Shown: positions 1 through 12,482, counted from the first letter of the stretch. The stretch: DNA of 64,000 nucleotides from Mesostigma viride (GCA_009746045.1 RPFO01000448.1:832501-896500); one strand, 5' to 3'. The notes: generated from the letters alone by a model not told the origin. A program made the numbers and translations.

Positions 1-394
1 TGGCCCACATTGGTGCTGAGGATATGTCGGTCCATGGTCCATTGGTCATGCATGTGGTATACCCTGGATGCCACCTGGCATACGCCCCATGGCAGGGATT
101 TTTTATGGAAGGGAGGCGCAAGTTCCCCTGCTGCTAGCATCATCTGGTGTCCAACGCAGTAGTTTATTCTTGCCTTCTGCAACCATGGCTTGGTGGCTAG
201 TTGTATTGCACCGTGTTGTACAATGTACATTGTTGTATCTGTGGCGGGTCTTTGGCAGGCCCCAGGCGTGATGGTTTTGTCTCTAACTTCATCATGGGCC
301 AGGGCTACCATTGGCTTTGAGCAACTGCAGCGCATTTTGGGGCACTGCCACCTGGTTGTACCCTTTGGGCCATCACCATGTGGCGTCACGGAGG

Positions 395-397
<3 letters not shown>

Positions 398-438
<41 letters not shown>
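398..438. repeat. (GT)n microsatellite
   Basis: About 40 bases of uninterrupted TG dinucleotides. It lies upstream of the first recognised epsilon-tubulin exon, probably in an intron. Confidence 0.95.
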
Positions 439-439
<1 letters not shown>

Positions 440-604
440 TATGAGCGTGTGTGTACGTGCGCGCGGGCGCGCATCCATGAAGGTGTTTGTGCACCTTCTA
501 TGCGTGTATGTGGGTCTGTGTAGGTAATAAAGTATCTCTGGGTAATAATTGGCAACTCATGATACCAGGGAGCCCAGCCCGTGTGTCGCGTGTGCTAGCG
601 TGGA

Positions 605-880
605 ATCGGTCACGACTGGCACGTATTTGGCACACGATGTGTAGATGCCTTCACTAGAGACATCTGGCAGATATTTGCCACACAGAGTGTAGATGCCTTC
701 ACTAGAGGCGTCTGGCACGTATTTGGCACACGGTGTGTGGATGCCTTCACTAGAGACGTCTGGCAAGTATTTGGCACACGATGTGTGGATGCCTCCACTG
801 GTGACGCCTGGCACGTATTTGGCACACGATGTGTGGATGCCTTCACTGGTGACGTCTGGCACGTATCTGGTACAGGGACT
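605..880. repeat. 48-bp minisatellite
   Basis: Between five and six imperfect copies of a 48-bp unit containing TATTTGGCACACGATGTG and GATGCCTTCACTAGAGA. The unit length is a multiple of three, so several frames stay open on both strands, but the sequence shows no protein-like character. The remainder of 1-1174 holds no recognisable exon. Confidence 0.9.
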
Positions 881-1174
881 CGGCTTTCGCGTTGGCCAGC
901 AGCCACAGTAACGGTGGAGGGGGGGTTAACCTGTCTCATTAAGTTGTTTACTTTACTATTCGTTCCATGTCTTTTTCGCATGCACTCGCATCATGTCCTC
1001 ACTCTTTTCTGGACAGCCCTGGTTGTCAAGGCATGCATGCAAACCTGTTTATACAGGCGAGTGTGGCAATGATGACATGGGTTTATGGGGGGGTCATGGG
1101 GGGGGGCGGGGGGATCTGACCCAGCTGGCTCACCTCCTTCATTTGCGGCTGCACCTATCCGCACACCCCTGCAG

Positions 1175-4100
1175 GCGCGCGCCATCATCGTGGATATGGA
1201 GGAAGGCGTTGTCAATGGGATGCTCAAGGTACGGCCGCAAGGATAAAGTGGCGATACATGCCTACTGTTATTTGAATGAATGTGTGACCTTCCGCTCTAT
1301 ATACTTCTCCCTAACTGTTGTTTTGTCAGGACTTTGTATAGGACACCTGTCTCGAAACCTTGTCTTTTCTTTATGGCATTGTCATTCGATATGGAGCTAA
1401 GTGCCCTATTCACGGCGCGAGCTGCATCTACGTGAGTGCTGCTAATTACGACTATCTAGGCTAGCTACCGCTGCCAATCGGTCTGCTCCCTAATGAGCCA
1501 GGTCGCGTTCTTGCTGGGCAAAATCTCTTTCCCTTGCCTGCTGAGTGGTGCTGCGCAATGGGGTAGGGCCCAGTGGGCAAGCCGTTCCTTGCTTCCTGCC
1601 AATCGTACTGGTTTACATCTTTGCAGGTACACCCTATTTCTTCTGGGATAGATTTTACCTGGAAGAGACGTAGGGTGCACTGCTGTGTCATGGCTTACTG
1701 TCCGCGAGCATTGCACACTAAGGTATCTGACGACATTTTCACAATCCAACCCCCTGTTAACTGTTTTTCCGTGCACAGTGTCGTCAATTCAGAGTTTGCA
1801 ATGAAAGAATTCTCCCTGGCCAGTTTACAATGCCTGTGCCAGTTTGCATGGTGTACTCTCTGGACGTGTGCTCTTGCGTGCGAGTGTTCGTCTGCATGCT
1901 TTTGTGCAGTGTCTGTGTGTAGGTGGTTGATGCGTGAGTGCGTGAGTGCGTGAGTGCGTGAGTGTGTGAGTGCGTGAGTGCGTGAGTGCGTGAGTGCGTG
2001 AGTGCGTGAGTGCGTGAGTGCGTGAGTGCGTGAGTGCGTGAGTGCGTGAGTGCGTGAGTGCGTGAGTGCGTGAGTGCGTGAGTGCGTGAGTGCGTGAGTG
2101 CGTGAGTGCGTGAGTGCGTGAGTGCGTGAGTGCGTGAGTGCGTGAGTGCGTGAGTGCGTGAGTGCGTGAGTGCGTGAGTGAGTGAGTACGTGTGTGTGCA
2201 TAGGTGTGTGTGTGTGTGTGTGCGTGAGTGTGTGTGTGTGTTGGCAGGGAGGGTGTGGGGGGGGGGAGAGTGCGTGTGCGCGCGTATACATTGCAGTTTG
2301 CCTTTGTGGGTTTAGTGTAGAGGGCACATAGCGGCTGCATTCCTCACTTGTTTTCCAAATGCACCGCCCGTAAGCCACCCAGTACCCCACGCTCTCAACC
2401 CCCCACTTCCCCATCTAGCCTTCTGATGCCCGATGTCCTGTACATGGTGTGTCAACGATGGATCGATGCCTGCCCCTGCGGCCTGGTACTGCAGGGTAGC
2501 CTCAAGGACGTGTTTGACAACCAGCAGCTCCTCACGGACGTTTCCGGTTCTGGGAACAATTGGTACGCGTGAAGGCATCTTGTGGATCTCTCGCCAGAGT
2601 ATCATCTGCTGTCGGTATTACAGAGGGCTTCCTGCTCGGGCAGGCCATCGGTGTTGTAAGCCATCATGCTGCATGGCTATCTCCTTTAGTAGTAATGCCT
2701 TGAGAGGTATTCGTGCATCGGTGCCCTGGGGGGGCTGTTGCGGAGACCAGCATACGCGACCGTGTCCTCATGTCAAGAAGTAACCAGATATGAACAAGGC
2801 GAGCATCATATGGGCTGTTGCAACCAAGCGTTTATGCATGGATGTTAGGGGCGTCTTGCATGGGCAAGCAGGCCTCTCTGCAGAGAGGGTGAAATCAGAG
2901 ATAGGGTGTCCGCGAGAAACGTTCTGGCTTGCCTCCGTCACCCCACGTACGCCATGATGAGGATCGTGATGGCGATCGCTCTGCGCTGGGGTGTTGCTGG
3001 GGGCTTTGCGTGCAGGGCACATGGGTACTGGCAGTATGGGCCCCAGTACCGAGCCGACCTGCTGACCAAGGTGTCTCGAGCGGTAAGCAAGTGCTGTGCT
3101 AGCTTGCTTTGACGCTTTTCGCCTTTATAGTCAGTCCTTTGAAATGCCTATGCTGCAGTTTTGTTTCTGCGCAGTCCCTTTTGTAGCAATTGATGGACAC
3201 CTTGAGAAGCATTTCTTGCATGCCTGGGTCATGGGAAACGAAGGAATGGCCAGAGTCTGTTTTGGGACCGGGCTGGAACGTAGGGGATGTAACCTACCAT
3301 TCGATCACCCCTTGTGTCACCTAGGGGATGTAACCCACCATTCGATCACCCCTTGTGTCACCTAGGGGATGTAACCCACCATTCCATCACCCCTTGTGTC
3401 ACCTAGGGGATGTAACCCACCATTCGATCACCCCTTGTGTCACCTAGGGGATGTAACCTACCATTCCATCACCCCTTGTGTCACCTAGGGGATGTAACCT
3501 ACCATTCGATCACCCCTTGTGTCACCTAGGGGATGTAACCCACCATTCGATCACCCCTTGTGTCACCTAGGGGATGTAACCCACCATTCGATCACCCCTT
3601 GTGTCACCTAGGGGATGTAACCCACCATTCGATCACCCCTTGTGTCACCTAGGGGATGTAACCCACCATTCGATCACCCCTTGTGTCACCTAGGGGATGT
3701 AACCCACCATTCGATCACCCCTTGTGTCACCTAGGGGATGTAACCCACCATTCGATCACCCCTTGTGTCACCTAGGGGATGTAACCCACCATTCGATCAC
3801 CCCTTGTGTCACCTAGGGGATGTAACCCACCATTCGATCACCCCTTGTGTCACCTAGGGGATGTAACCCACCATTCGATCACCCCTTGTGTCACCTAGGG
3901 GATGTAACCCACCATTCGATCACCCCTTGTGTCACCTAGGGGATGTAACCCACCATTCGATCACCCCTTGTGTCACCTAGGGGATGTAACCCACCATTCC
4001 ATCACCCCTTGTGTCACCTAGGGGATGTAACCCACCATTCGATCACCCCTTGTGTCACCTAGGGGATGTAACCTACCATTCGATCACCCCTTGTGTCACC

Positions 4101-5794
4101 TAGGGGATGTAACCTACCATTCGATCACCCCTTGTGTCACCTAGGGGATGCAACCATTCGATCACCCCTTGTGTCACCTAGGGGATGTAACCTACATGTA
4201 AGATTACATCACCATTTGGTTCTCACATCTACGAGGAGCGCCTTAAAAGGATGTTTGTGCAAGGCAGATAAATGCACGCGACGTCGTTGCAGCCGTAGAG
4301 ACTGTCTCACAGGTATTGTTTGGCTTCCTCGTTGGGGATGGCAACAAGGTTATTGGGCCAGCGTGCCCTGACAGCCGGTTTTCATTTGCACTACGGCAGT
4401 TACTACAAAGTATGCTTCTGGATGTGTCCGGACAAAATATGCACTTGCCTGGTCTTGAATCAGCGTGTTGAGTTCGTTCCCATGCCGGCTGTCAGGTTGC
4501 ATGCTGGGTTCCTGTTCGTCCTAGGCCCCAACTCCTCGGAGTTCCCAACCAGTTCGGGCTTGTTCCCAACGCCTCAAGAGTTTCTGCGCCAGGCAACCTT
4601 GAAGTGTTGGCTGCGTCGTCCTGGCCTTCGAAGCGGGTATCAACTTGTAATTCCTTACCCTTGCCTAGGGTCTCGTTCTGCCGCCCCGCCCTACACCTAA
4701 TCTCGCCCCAACCCCCCCTTTCAATGACTCTACCTGGACCACCTTTCCGTGGTTTCCTGATGCTCCCTGTGCCAACCTGGGTATCCCTGTGCCATCGCTT
4801 CGCTGCGCAGGTGGAGGCGTGTGACTCGCTGCAGAGCTTCCTCTTGCTGCACTCACTGGGGGGGGGCACCGGCTCGGGCCTGGGTTCCTACATCCTGGGC
4901 ATGCTGCACGTATGTTGGCACTGCACTGGCAGTTGTATCTCATGCTACTTCTAAGCAGCCGGCCCTAATATTAATAATGTTGAGGTAATCACAGGTATCA
5001 TGCTGCTATTGATTGCGGCACTGTTGGTCGTTATGTCTCACATTAGGCCGTCGCTGCACGTACCCGGTGGTTTGGGGAGCATGTACAACTTTTTCTGATT
5101 CCTGGCTTCCCAATATAACTACTAATGTGATTACTAATGTAATAACTTTTTCTTATACCTGGCTTCCCAATATGTTCTACATACCTGATGAAATGGGTCT
5201 TTTAGGTCTAATATTTGGTTCACCACGTGACGCTCATGCAGAGCAAGTGCTTCCGACATTGTCATGGATGCCACATCACCTGAGCTGTTTGGTACCATGC
5301 CACAGGCATCGCGTACACATTCTCTCCACAACCATGGCACTTGCCTGTATGCCGTCCTTTCCCATGCGTACTGCCATTCGTACTGCCATGCCTACCCTGC
5401 CATGCCTACTGCCATGCCTACCCTGCCATGCCTACCCCGCCATGCCTACCCCGCCATGTCAACTGCCATGTCAACTGCCATGCCTAACGCCTTGCCTACT
5501 GCCATCCCCACTGCCTTGCCCACTGCCATGCATACTGCCATGGCACCTGCTTCTGCCCCGGCGTCTGGCATCATCCATGCGCGTTGCAGGACGAGTATCC
5601 GGACGTCTACCGTTTTGCGGTGTCCGTGTTTCCGTCGCAGGACGATGACGTGGTCACCTCTCCTTACAACAGGTGCGTCCCTGTCTGGCTGATCTCTCGT
5701 CACCCCATGTGTGCGCGTGTCGGTCCTTTATCCACCACCGCCACCACCACCACTGCCGCCACCACCATCCCCGCCACCACCACCACCGCCACCA

Positions 5795-5828
<34 letters not shown>

Positions 5829-8800
5829 AGCAGCAGCTCCTCCTTACGGGTTCGTAGCTTTCGGTCCCTTTCTCAAATGATTGACATATGCTTGCCTTGA
5901 CCCCCTTCCGCTCTCTACCCATGCGCCCACGCACGTCTCACCGTGGCGTTTGCCCACAGTATCCTGTCGCTGGGCAAACTGATCGAGCATGCCGACTGCG
6001 TGTTCCCGCTCGAGAACCAGGCGCTGATGGATATTTGTGGGTGGGTGATGGGCCGAGGCAGTGCGTAGTAGCATGGGAATATGTGTGGTGGGTAGGACCA
6101 AGCACTGGTGGATATTGATGGGTGGCGTGTTGAGGCAGTGCGTATCATGCGAATGGTCAGATTCCAGCACATACGGTAGTCTATTGCAGATTGTTATCTT
6201 TGTTAGGGCCCTGCAAGGGCCTTTATCCAGTCAGCTTCTTACACTCTTGATAATTGCACTCAGCACTCCCTCATTTGCGAGTTTCGACGGTAAGAGCTCG
6301 ATTCATATATAGGATATCTCCCCCTATGTTGCCTAATAAGCATACTCTGGCTTGATCCTGTAAGATACCTGACAGATAGATTACGGCTTTGCACCGCGCT
6401 GTTTGCTCTAGTGCCAAGCCCCCACACTGTATCAGACACACGCCACAGCTTGAGTATTGGGGCTTCCACTTCTTTATGGGGCATGGCAAGAAGAGCCCTC
6501 ACCGTTTATCTTGGCTGATGCTAGACTCCTTGCGCACACATTTCTGCCTCGTTTTCCTACTGCACCCACGTCCAAGCATGCATCGGGGCTCTCCTCATGC
6601 GACTTCCTCATCATTTTTACGCTCCAACGTTGCGTGCGACAGCATGATGGAGCAACGGGCGGCTGGGGGCGAGGTGACGGATGCCAGGGGAGACGGAGCC
6701 ACCAGCGCTGGTCGCCGTGGCAACAAAGGCGGCAAGTCGTTTGACAACATGAACAGCCTGGCGGCGAATCTGCTTCTGAACCTGACGAGCTCGGTCCGCT
6801 TTGAAGGATCTTTGAATGGTAATTGCGCATGCAGCATGGGCTTTAAAGACTAGGCTGATGAGACTTTGGAAAGTCAGGTACTGTCTCCTGCGTTCATGGT
6901 GGGCATTGCCTGCCACCTGTGACCTGCTCCCAACCAACCAAAGGAACTCACGCATCCCTAGTCGTTTCTTCTTAGTCGTTTCTTCTTAGTCTTTTCTTCA
7001 TAGTCTTTTCTACATAGTGTTTTCTTCTTAGTCTTTTCTTCATAGTCGTTTCTTCTTAGTATTTTCTTCTTAGTCTTTTCTTTTCGTGTAGTCGTACGTA
7101 GCGTGCCCCAGCTGGTGTAGTGCTGCGTCTACTGTTGCACCCCTTGACAAGACGGCGAGGTGGCCCCCTGCAGATGTCCTCCGTTGGCCATGGCAGTAGG
7201 GGTATCATGAGGAGTTATCATAGTAGTACTACTAAATTATCATAGTAGTACTAATGTATGGTCATAGTACTACTATATTATCATAGTAGTACTACTACAT
7301 GATTATCATGTTTAACGCATGCCTACCATAACGTTGCTGTCACTCACCCTATCTCCATCCGCCCGCCCGCTCACCCACACTGCGTGCATGCACACCCGCA
7401 CGCCTAGCTGCATGTCCAATTGCCCTTCTGCCTGTCCAGCCACCAACACGATGATCCTTGCTGCCTGCATCGCCTGCTTTACTGGCTGGGCTGGCTGGCT
7501 GGTTGTCTCATGGCGTTGCGTCTGCCAGTGGACCTGAACGAGATCGCGATGAACCTGGTCCCCTTCCCCCGCATGCACTTCCTGCTGGCCAGCATGTCGC
7601 CGCTGATGACGTCCCTCGACAAAGGTGGGTCCCCTGTTGGTGAGGCAGCGCATCACTGGATGGGAAGCGTGCGAGGTTAGCAAGGCCGACAAGAGGGCGC
7701 CACGCATGGGTGGGATGTGTGCGCGGTAGGCAAGGCGGGCAAGGGTGTTGGGGCAAGAGAAAATCAAGCAGAAGGGAGTAATAGGGCTTTTGAGCTCTTT
7801 GAAAACGGTTTGGTATATTTTTCTTTGAAAAATAAGTATTAGGTCAGGCGTTCGAGTCGTTGGAACACTGCTACTGCACTCTCTACGAGGCAGTTGTCAG
7901 TAGCACAACCCAGCATGCCTCTTCACATATTACGTGCCTCTAAACATATCACGTGCCTCTAAACATATCACGTGCCTCTAAACATATTACGTGCCTGCTG
8001 TATAAGTGGTTGTATACGTATAACGAACATGGCTTGCTAGAAGGTTGCGTGTGGCTCATTATATGGTTGCATATGACTCGTCATATGGCACTTATGATGT
8101 GCCTGCGGCATCAGCGGTTGTCCTATTTCCATTTCACGAGGAGCATGTGCTCCTTTCTTTGCAATTAGGGTCGCAGTATCAGTTTTGCTCGTTTGCCAGC
8201 CAGGCCTCCTGTCAAAGCTTTTGGCCTCTTGTGGTCCATTTTGTAAAGTCAGCCCTTTGCCTTGTTCTTTTGACTGTTGAAGGGCCCTTCTCACGCGATA
8301 AGGCTGGCTCTAAGATATTTTGCTGTGGCCGCACGTTTGAAACATTGGATGCAGGCAAGGTGGCAGCCCAAATGCAGCCTCGCGGCATCGATCAGGTATT
8401 TATGCAAGCACAGCACATTCTACTATGTATTCTTGTATGCTACCCAACCCTAACTGCGCGTTCTTCAAGCACGTTTATGGGCAGCACTTGCACTGGTGGA
8501 GATTGACAGCGTGGTCAGCCCATTATTGCATTTTCCCCTACGCAAGGCTGCGAGACGATTTTGTCCGGCACAAAAGTCACTATGGAACCTTTTTTCATGG
8601 TTGGTGGAAGTGGAGTCCCTGTTTCTTGTGACATGGACCTCCAGTCATGGGCCAGTAATTGCAACTGCAATACCTAAAGGCGCAAGTTGAGCAATTAAGA
8701 AGAAACCTCCCATGGAAAGCATGCTCCAAGCAAATACAGATAAAATTTTTACAAGTGTATGACCTGCCATCATATTAGCAAACAATCGAATTCCTAAGTT

Positions 8801-11800
8801 GAATGCACGAAAGCAATAAGAAATTAATTATAAAGTTACTAAAAGTGGTGCTAGAGCTAAAGGAGCACCGGGAGGTAATAAGAAACTAAAAAATTAAGAC
8901 CTTGATATCACAAACTAGGATTTGCCCCCTCTGCTCTTTGGGTCTGCTGACTTCCCGCCATGTCCGGACCTTGCTGTCTGCGTGTGCACACTCTGGTAGG
9001 CCAGTACCAAATTCAGCTGTTTGGCCCAAGGAAATTATGGGCAAGTAGATCGACATCAAAGAAGGGCTTACAAGTATACGGATGATTGGATGGTTGGGTG
9101 GGTGTGGGTCGGGCTTGGAGATAAACGGTGGGCAACCCCAAGCCTGCCTCCGGTATAGCCAATGCTCTTGACAGATGCCAGTTGAGATAAGCCAGCAAAA
9201 AGGGCCTAGGGACCACACACAATGGGCGCAGGGAACGGTAAGGGGGGTGAGTAGCATGGTGAGCGAGTGCACATCGGGTGGAAGGTGCGGTTCTGCCTTA
9301 ACCTTTGTCGAGTTCTTCGTTCCTATCCATGAGAATGCACCTAGAAATAGAACACTCGCATGACAATCTGTGTAATGAATGCTCAGTGGTGCATATGTGT
9401 TTGTTTTGGGAGGGGATGCCTTCAATAGATTTGCAGTCATGGGAAGGGTGGTTAACACACAGCGGCCGGATGCTGGTTGTCGATTTTCTGCATGTGGCTG
9501 CGCTGCCAGGCCTTCTCCCAGGTGTTCGCCAGGGACCATCAGATGATCAAGGCCGACCCGAGGCAGTCCACGTACCTGGCGTGCGGCCTGCTGCTGCGGG
9601 GCGAGTCGGTCACGATATCGGACATCAACCGTAACGTGGCGCGGCTCAAGTCCTCGCTCCGCATGGTGAGTGCTCCGGCCGCATGCTTCAGGGCAGCACG
9701 AGAATACTCTCTCATAGGACGAGAGAGTCGACGAGTAAGTACTCTTCTGTGGCATGACAATGTGAGTGGCATGGTAGTGTCGTGTGAGCCAATGTCTGTG
9801 CAGCAGTGCCTCTCCTAGCTATTTATGCCATGAGGGCTTTGGTATGCACCTAGGCAGGTGAGTAGTCAACATGCGAGGGAGTCGAAAAGGTGGGCAGCGT
9901 GAGTGTACGTGACGAATGCCAGCGCACCAATAACATATGAGGAAATGGACTATATTGGACATCATGGCATCCGTGGTATGAAGAACTCGTCGACGCCATC
10001 GTCAGGTTCTCTGACCTCTGTATGCCTGGAAACTCCTGGTCGTGGTTGGCATATCCCTGGAACGTCCTGAGTCGCTTCCGGAGTCGGCCCATCGTTCATC
10101 TCCCTGTCCCTTGTTGCTATGGCGGCACGCTTGATTTGCATCGAGGATAGGCAGGCCAAAGGAACACTGTTCTTATGAGCTCGTGGAATGCCCAGGGCGA
10201 GCAACAGACGCGTCAGAGGCTAGGGGTATGGATAAGCTATGTTCCTTTAGGGTTATCTGTAGTTAGGGGTATGGGTAGTTAGGGAATGGGTAAGCGATGC
10301 TCAGTTAGGGGTATGGGTAGTTAGGGGTATGGGTAGTTAGGGATATGGGTAAGGGATGTTCCGTAAGGGGTATGGGTAGTTAGGGGTATGGGTAGTTAGG
10401 ATTATGGGTAGCCAGGGTTATGGGTAGTTAGGGATACGGGTTTGCTATGTTTCATTGTTAGTCTCGATGTACAGGAAACCAGACCGGCATCGAATGTGGA
10501 CCGCAGGGTATGTTTATGTTCCTGTGTGTGGATGCCCCTCTTTCCTCCTGCAATCGTTGCATGTGCATGGACACGTGGACTGACTTGACAGGTGTACTGG
10601 AACACGGAGGGCTTCAAGCTTGGACTCTGCTCCAAGCCACCTGTGGGGCTGCCCTACTCCCTGCTCAGCCTCGCCAACAACTGCTGCATCAGGTTTTTGT
10701 TTGCATGCGCTGGTTCTCGATTTGCAGAAAGTAATCAAATCCACTCGCTAGGCTGCCGCTCGCAGATTGCTGACCTTGTAGATGCTTTTATTGCATGACA
10801 CAGCTGTGAGTTATGTGGGAAGGGGTGGTTTCCCAAGCTATTTTTGGCACAAATGGGGGCCTGCCAACCCTGGTAGATATTATTTTGTTGCATTCATTTA
10901 ATAACATCTGTATGTCTTCCAGGAAGGACACGTTATGTCCTGTCCAACGTTACAGAATTGCACGTTCCTAATTGTTTTGAAACTGTAACACTTACTTATT
11001 ATTGTCGTTTTATAAGTGCAAAGCTTTACTTTTGGATCGATAACTTTCGGAGGCATGCACATATTAGCTGGCAGCCTTGATGGCTTGGGCGAAGAAGGAT
11101 CTGGCCTTGCAAACATGCTGGAGATCTTAGCCTGGTTGACCTTAGAGGAACTTAAACTCAGCAGGTGTGCAATTCCATCTGGGCTGTGTAGGCGTGCACG
11201 TTGGGCACATCCACCGTGTAAAATTGGCTAAGCGTTATAATTAGACCCGCCACGCAACATATGACCAGCCCTCCGATTGGTGCAACTTTGGTTGCTTGGT
11301 AGTTTCTCTTTCAACAAGGGTCAGAGGAGGAAATGGGGAATACGTCGATTTTTTTCACTTTAACAAGAATTCTTTCTTAGAGCGAGTAAAACTTTCTTGT
11401 CATTTTCTGGCATGTCCTCTATAAGGTGGAATTCAGCCACAGGTGCGATGCCATTGCATTTACAACTCCACGACATTTCATTTTTTTTCTCCCGGACAAC
11501 GATACATCCGTTGGCTTCTATTGTCAAACACGACACCCCGTGCAGGGCAGCTTCATGTCTCAACCAACCCCTGCTGGCGCTCCATACCCACCCCAACTTG
11601 TATTGCCGTGTCGTGACCTTGCCGCGACCTTGCCCTGTCTCGCCCCGAACGCCAGCCGGACATTCAGCGACATGTCGGACCGGTACTTGAAACTCTTTAA
11701 GCGCAAGTTCTACCTTCACCACTACACCCAGTTCATGGAGGCGTCCCAGTTCACTGAGGCCGTGGGTACGTGATGCCATGATATGCTACTGTTGTAGAAT

Positions 11801-11986
11801 GCAGCAGCAGTAGATCAATACCTGACAGGGTTTCACTTGATACGTGTCTCAACTAGTCATGTGCACGTGTGCAGGCAAGTCAAGAGCTTTTGGGAGGGCG
11901 CCCTCGGCTTCCGCGCTTTGGCCCACTATGTGGATGAGTACTACACCTCAAGGACCACATGTGGCATGGCGAGGCTTTTTGCGCCC
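1175..11986 (+). CDS. TUBE1: epsilon-tubulin, partial (5' end outside window)
   Basis: Epsilon-tubulin is a GTP-binding tubulin needed for basal-body/centriole triplet microtubules. Exons supported by similarity and GT/AG sites: 1175-1228, 2495-2562, 3016-3082, 4811-4909, 5590-5672, 5960-6040, 6643-6818, 7529-7624, 8355-8395, 9510-9665, 10592-10692, 11656-11765, 11880-about 11986. Reading phase is continuous across all joins. Landmarks: [14 protein letters not shown] in the first exon; the tubulin G-box [19 protein letters not shown] at 4850-4906; DEYPDVYRF and [10 protein letters not shown] at 5590-5670; [17 protein letters not shown] at 6768-6817; [12 protein letters not shown] at 7550-7585. 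These match epsilon- rather than alpha- or beta-tubulin. The N-terminal 50-60 residues (normally including QVGQCGNQ) were not found in 1-1174 and probably lie upstream. The last exon uses acceptor 11879 to give an ALAHYVDEY stretch that fits the family C-terminus. After 11986 (a GTAAAT donor) the open frame becomes low-complexity, so a further exon is likely but not located. Confidence 0.93.
1931..2186 (+). repeat. 8-bp tandem array GTGAGTGC
   Basis: About 31 near-perfect copies of the octamer GTGAGTGC inside the epsilon-tubulin intron 1229-2494. Every unit contains GTGAGT, a strong 5' splice-site consensus on the coding strand. CA/GT-rich sequence follows to about 2240. Confidence 0.95.
3277..4195. 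repeat. 41-bp satellite array in epsilon-tubulin intron
   Basis: About 22 highly similar copies of a 41-bp unit (begins GGGGATGTAACC, ends CCTTGTGTCACCTA) fill most of intron 3083-4810. Copies differ mainly at two positions (CCCACC/CCTACC and TTCGATC/TTCCATC). One copy near 4145 is shortened. The high identity suggests recent expansion or homogenisation. Confidence 0.97.
5370..5545. repeat. CATGCCTACTGC-type minisatellite
   Basis: Imperfect 10-12 bp units of the form CATGCCTACTGC or CATGCCTACCCTGC in the intron upstream of the exon at 5590. Confidence 0.85.
5738..5829. repeat. CCA/CCG trinucleotide tract
   Basis: Interrupted CCACCG/CCACCA triplets ending in a pure CCG run, located in the intron 5673-5959. 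Confidence 0.92.
6955..7085. repeat. pyrimidine-rich minisatellite (TTTTCTTCTTAGTC)
   Basis: Eight to nine imperfect 14-16 bp units of TAGTCTTTTCTTCT with TTAG/ATAG variants in intron 6819-7528. Each unit combines a polypyrimidine tract with TAG, so each resembles a 3' splice site. Confidence 0.85.
7203..7302. repeat. short palindromic repeats (CATAGTAGTACTA)
   Basis: Four copies of TCATAGTAGTACTACTA-like sequence in direct and inverted order, each internally palindromic around AGTACT. They could form hairpins. They lie in the same intron as the preceding pyrimidine-rich array. Confidence 0.8.
8650..8899 (-). pseudogene. atp6: nuclear insertion of mitochondrial atp6 (ATP synthase subunit a) fragment
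   Basis: An AT-rich block inside epsilon-tubulin intron 8396-9509. On the minus strand it encodes the core of ATP synthase F0 subunit a: [17 protein letters not shown], then a stop (TAA where GAA is expected), then [18 protein letters not shown] and [16 protein letters not shown]. These are the conserved proton-channel helices, including the essential Arg of [12 protein letters not shown]. Base composition differs clearly from the flanks. Only about 80 codons are present, with no start and one internal stop, so it is a non-functional NUMT. The boundaries are approximate. Confidence 0.9.
10215..10445. repeat. 16-bp minisatellite TTAGGGGTATGGGTAG
   Basis: Around a dozen imperfect copies of TTAGGGGTATGGGTAG in the intron before the exon at 10592. 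It superficially resembles telomere repeats but has a 16-bp period. Confidence 0.9.
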
Positions 11987-12179
11987 GTAAATTTTTTCTT
12001 CCCCCGTAGTTTTTCTTTTGTTTTTTTTTTCTTAGTGTTTTGGGGGGAGGGGGGCATTGTGGGGTGGTGGTGGCGGGCTAGTTCTGTTTGGCATATGAGG
12101 ATTCGATGAGTTTGCCATGCGTGAGTTATGCAATACACAATGTCCTTGTTGTGACCGTCATGACGATTTCGCAAGCAAT

Positions 12180-12482
12180 ATATAATGTATATAGGAGCAT
12201 GTAAGAGCCTTATAATGTATACAGGAGCATCTATGAGCCTTATAATGTATATAGGAGCATGTAAGAGCCTTATAATGTATACAGGAGCATGTAAGAGCCT
12301 TATAATGTATACAGGAGCATCTATGAGCCTTATAATGTATATAGGAGCATGTAAGAGCCTTATAATGTATACAGGAGCATGTAAGAGCCTTATAATGTAT
12401 ACAGGAGCATCTATGAGCCTTATAATGTATATAGGAGCATGTAAGAGCCTTATAATGTATACAGGAGCATCTATGAGCCTTC
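12180..12482. repeat. 30-bp tandem array
   Basis: Ten copies of a 30-bp unit (TATAATGTATACAGGAGCAT plus CTATGAGCCT or GTAAGAGCCT). The units alternate between two or three variants in a higher-order order. The array lies near the 3' end of the epsilon-tubulin gene and reads through in several frames, but it is not protein-like. Confidence 0.95.

Noticed and set aside
1695-2414. Long minus-strand open frame of Thr-His-Ser-Arg repeats
   Set aside because: It is the reverse reading of the GTGAGTGC array in an intron; there is no protein-like sequence outside the repeat.
3277-4195. Possible CRISPR array (regular direct repeats)
   Set aside because: Units abut with no unique spacers and the host is eukaryotic; it is a plain satellite.
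8886-9755. Long minus-strand ORF of 289 codons over the epsilon-tubulin exon at 9510-9665
   Set aside because: It covers the antisense of a confirmed exon and intron sequence, with no recognisable domain.
10215-10445. Interstitial telomere repeats
   Set aside because: The unit is TTAGGGGTATGGGTAG with a 16-bp period, not tandem TTTAGGG or TTTTAGGG.
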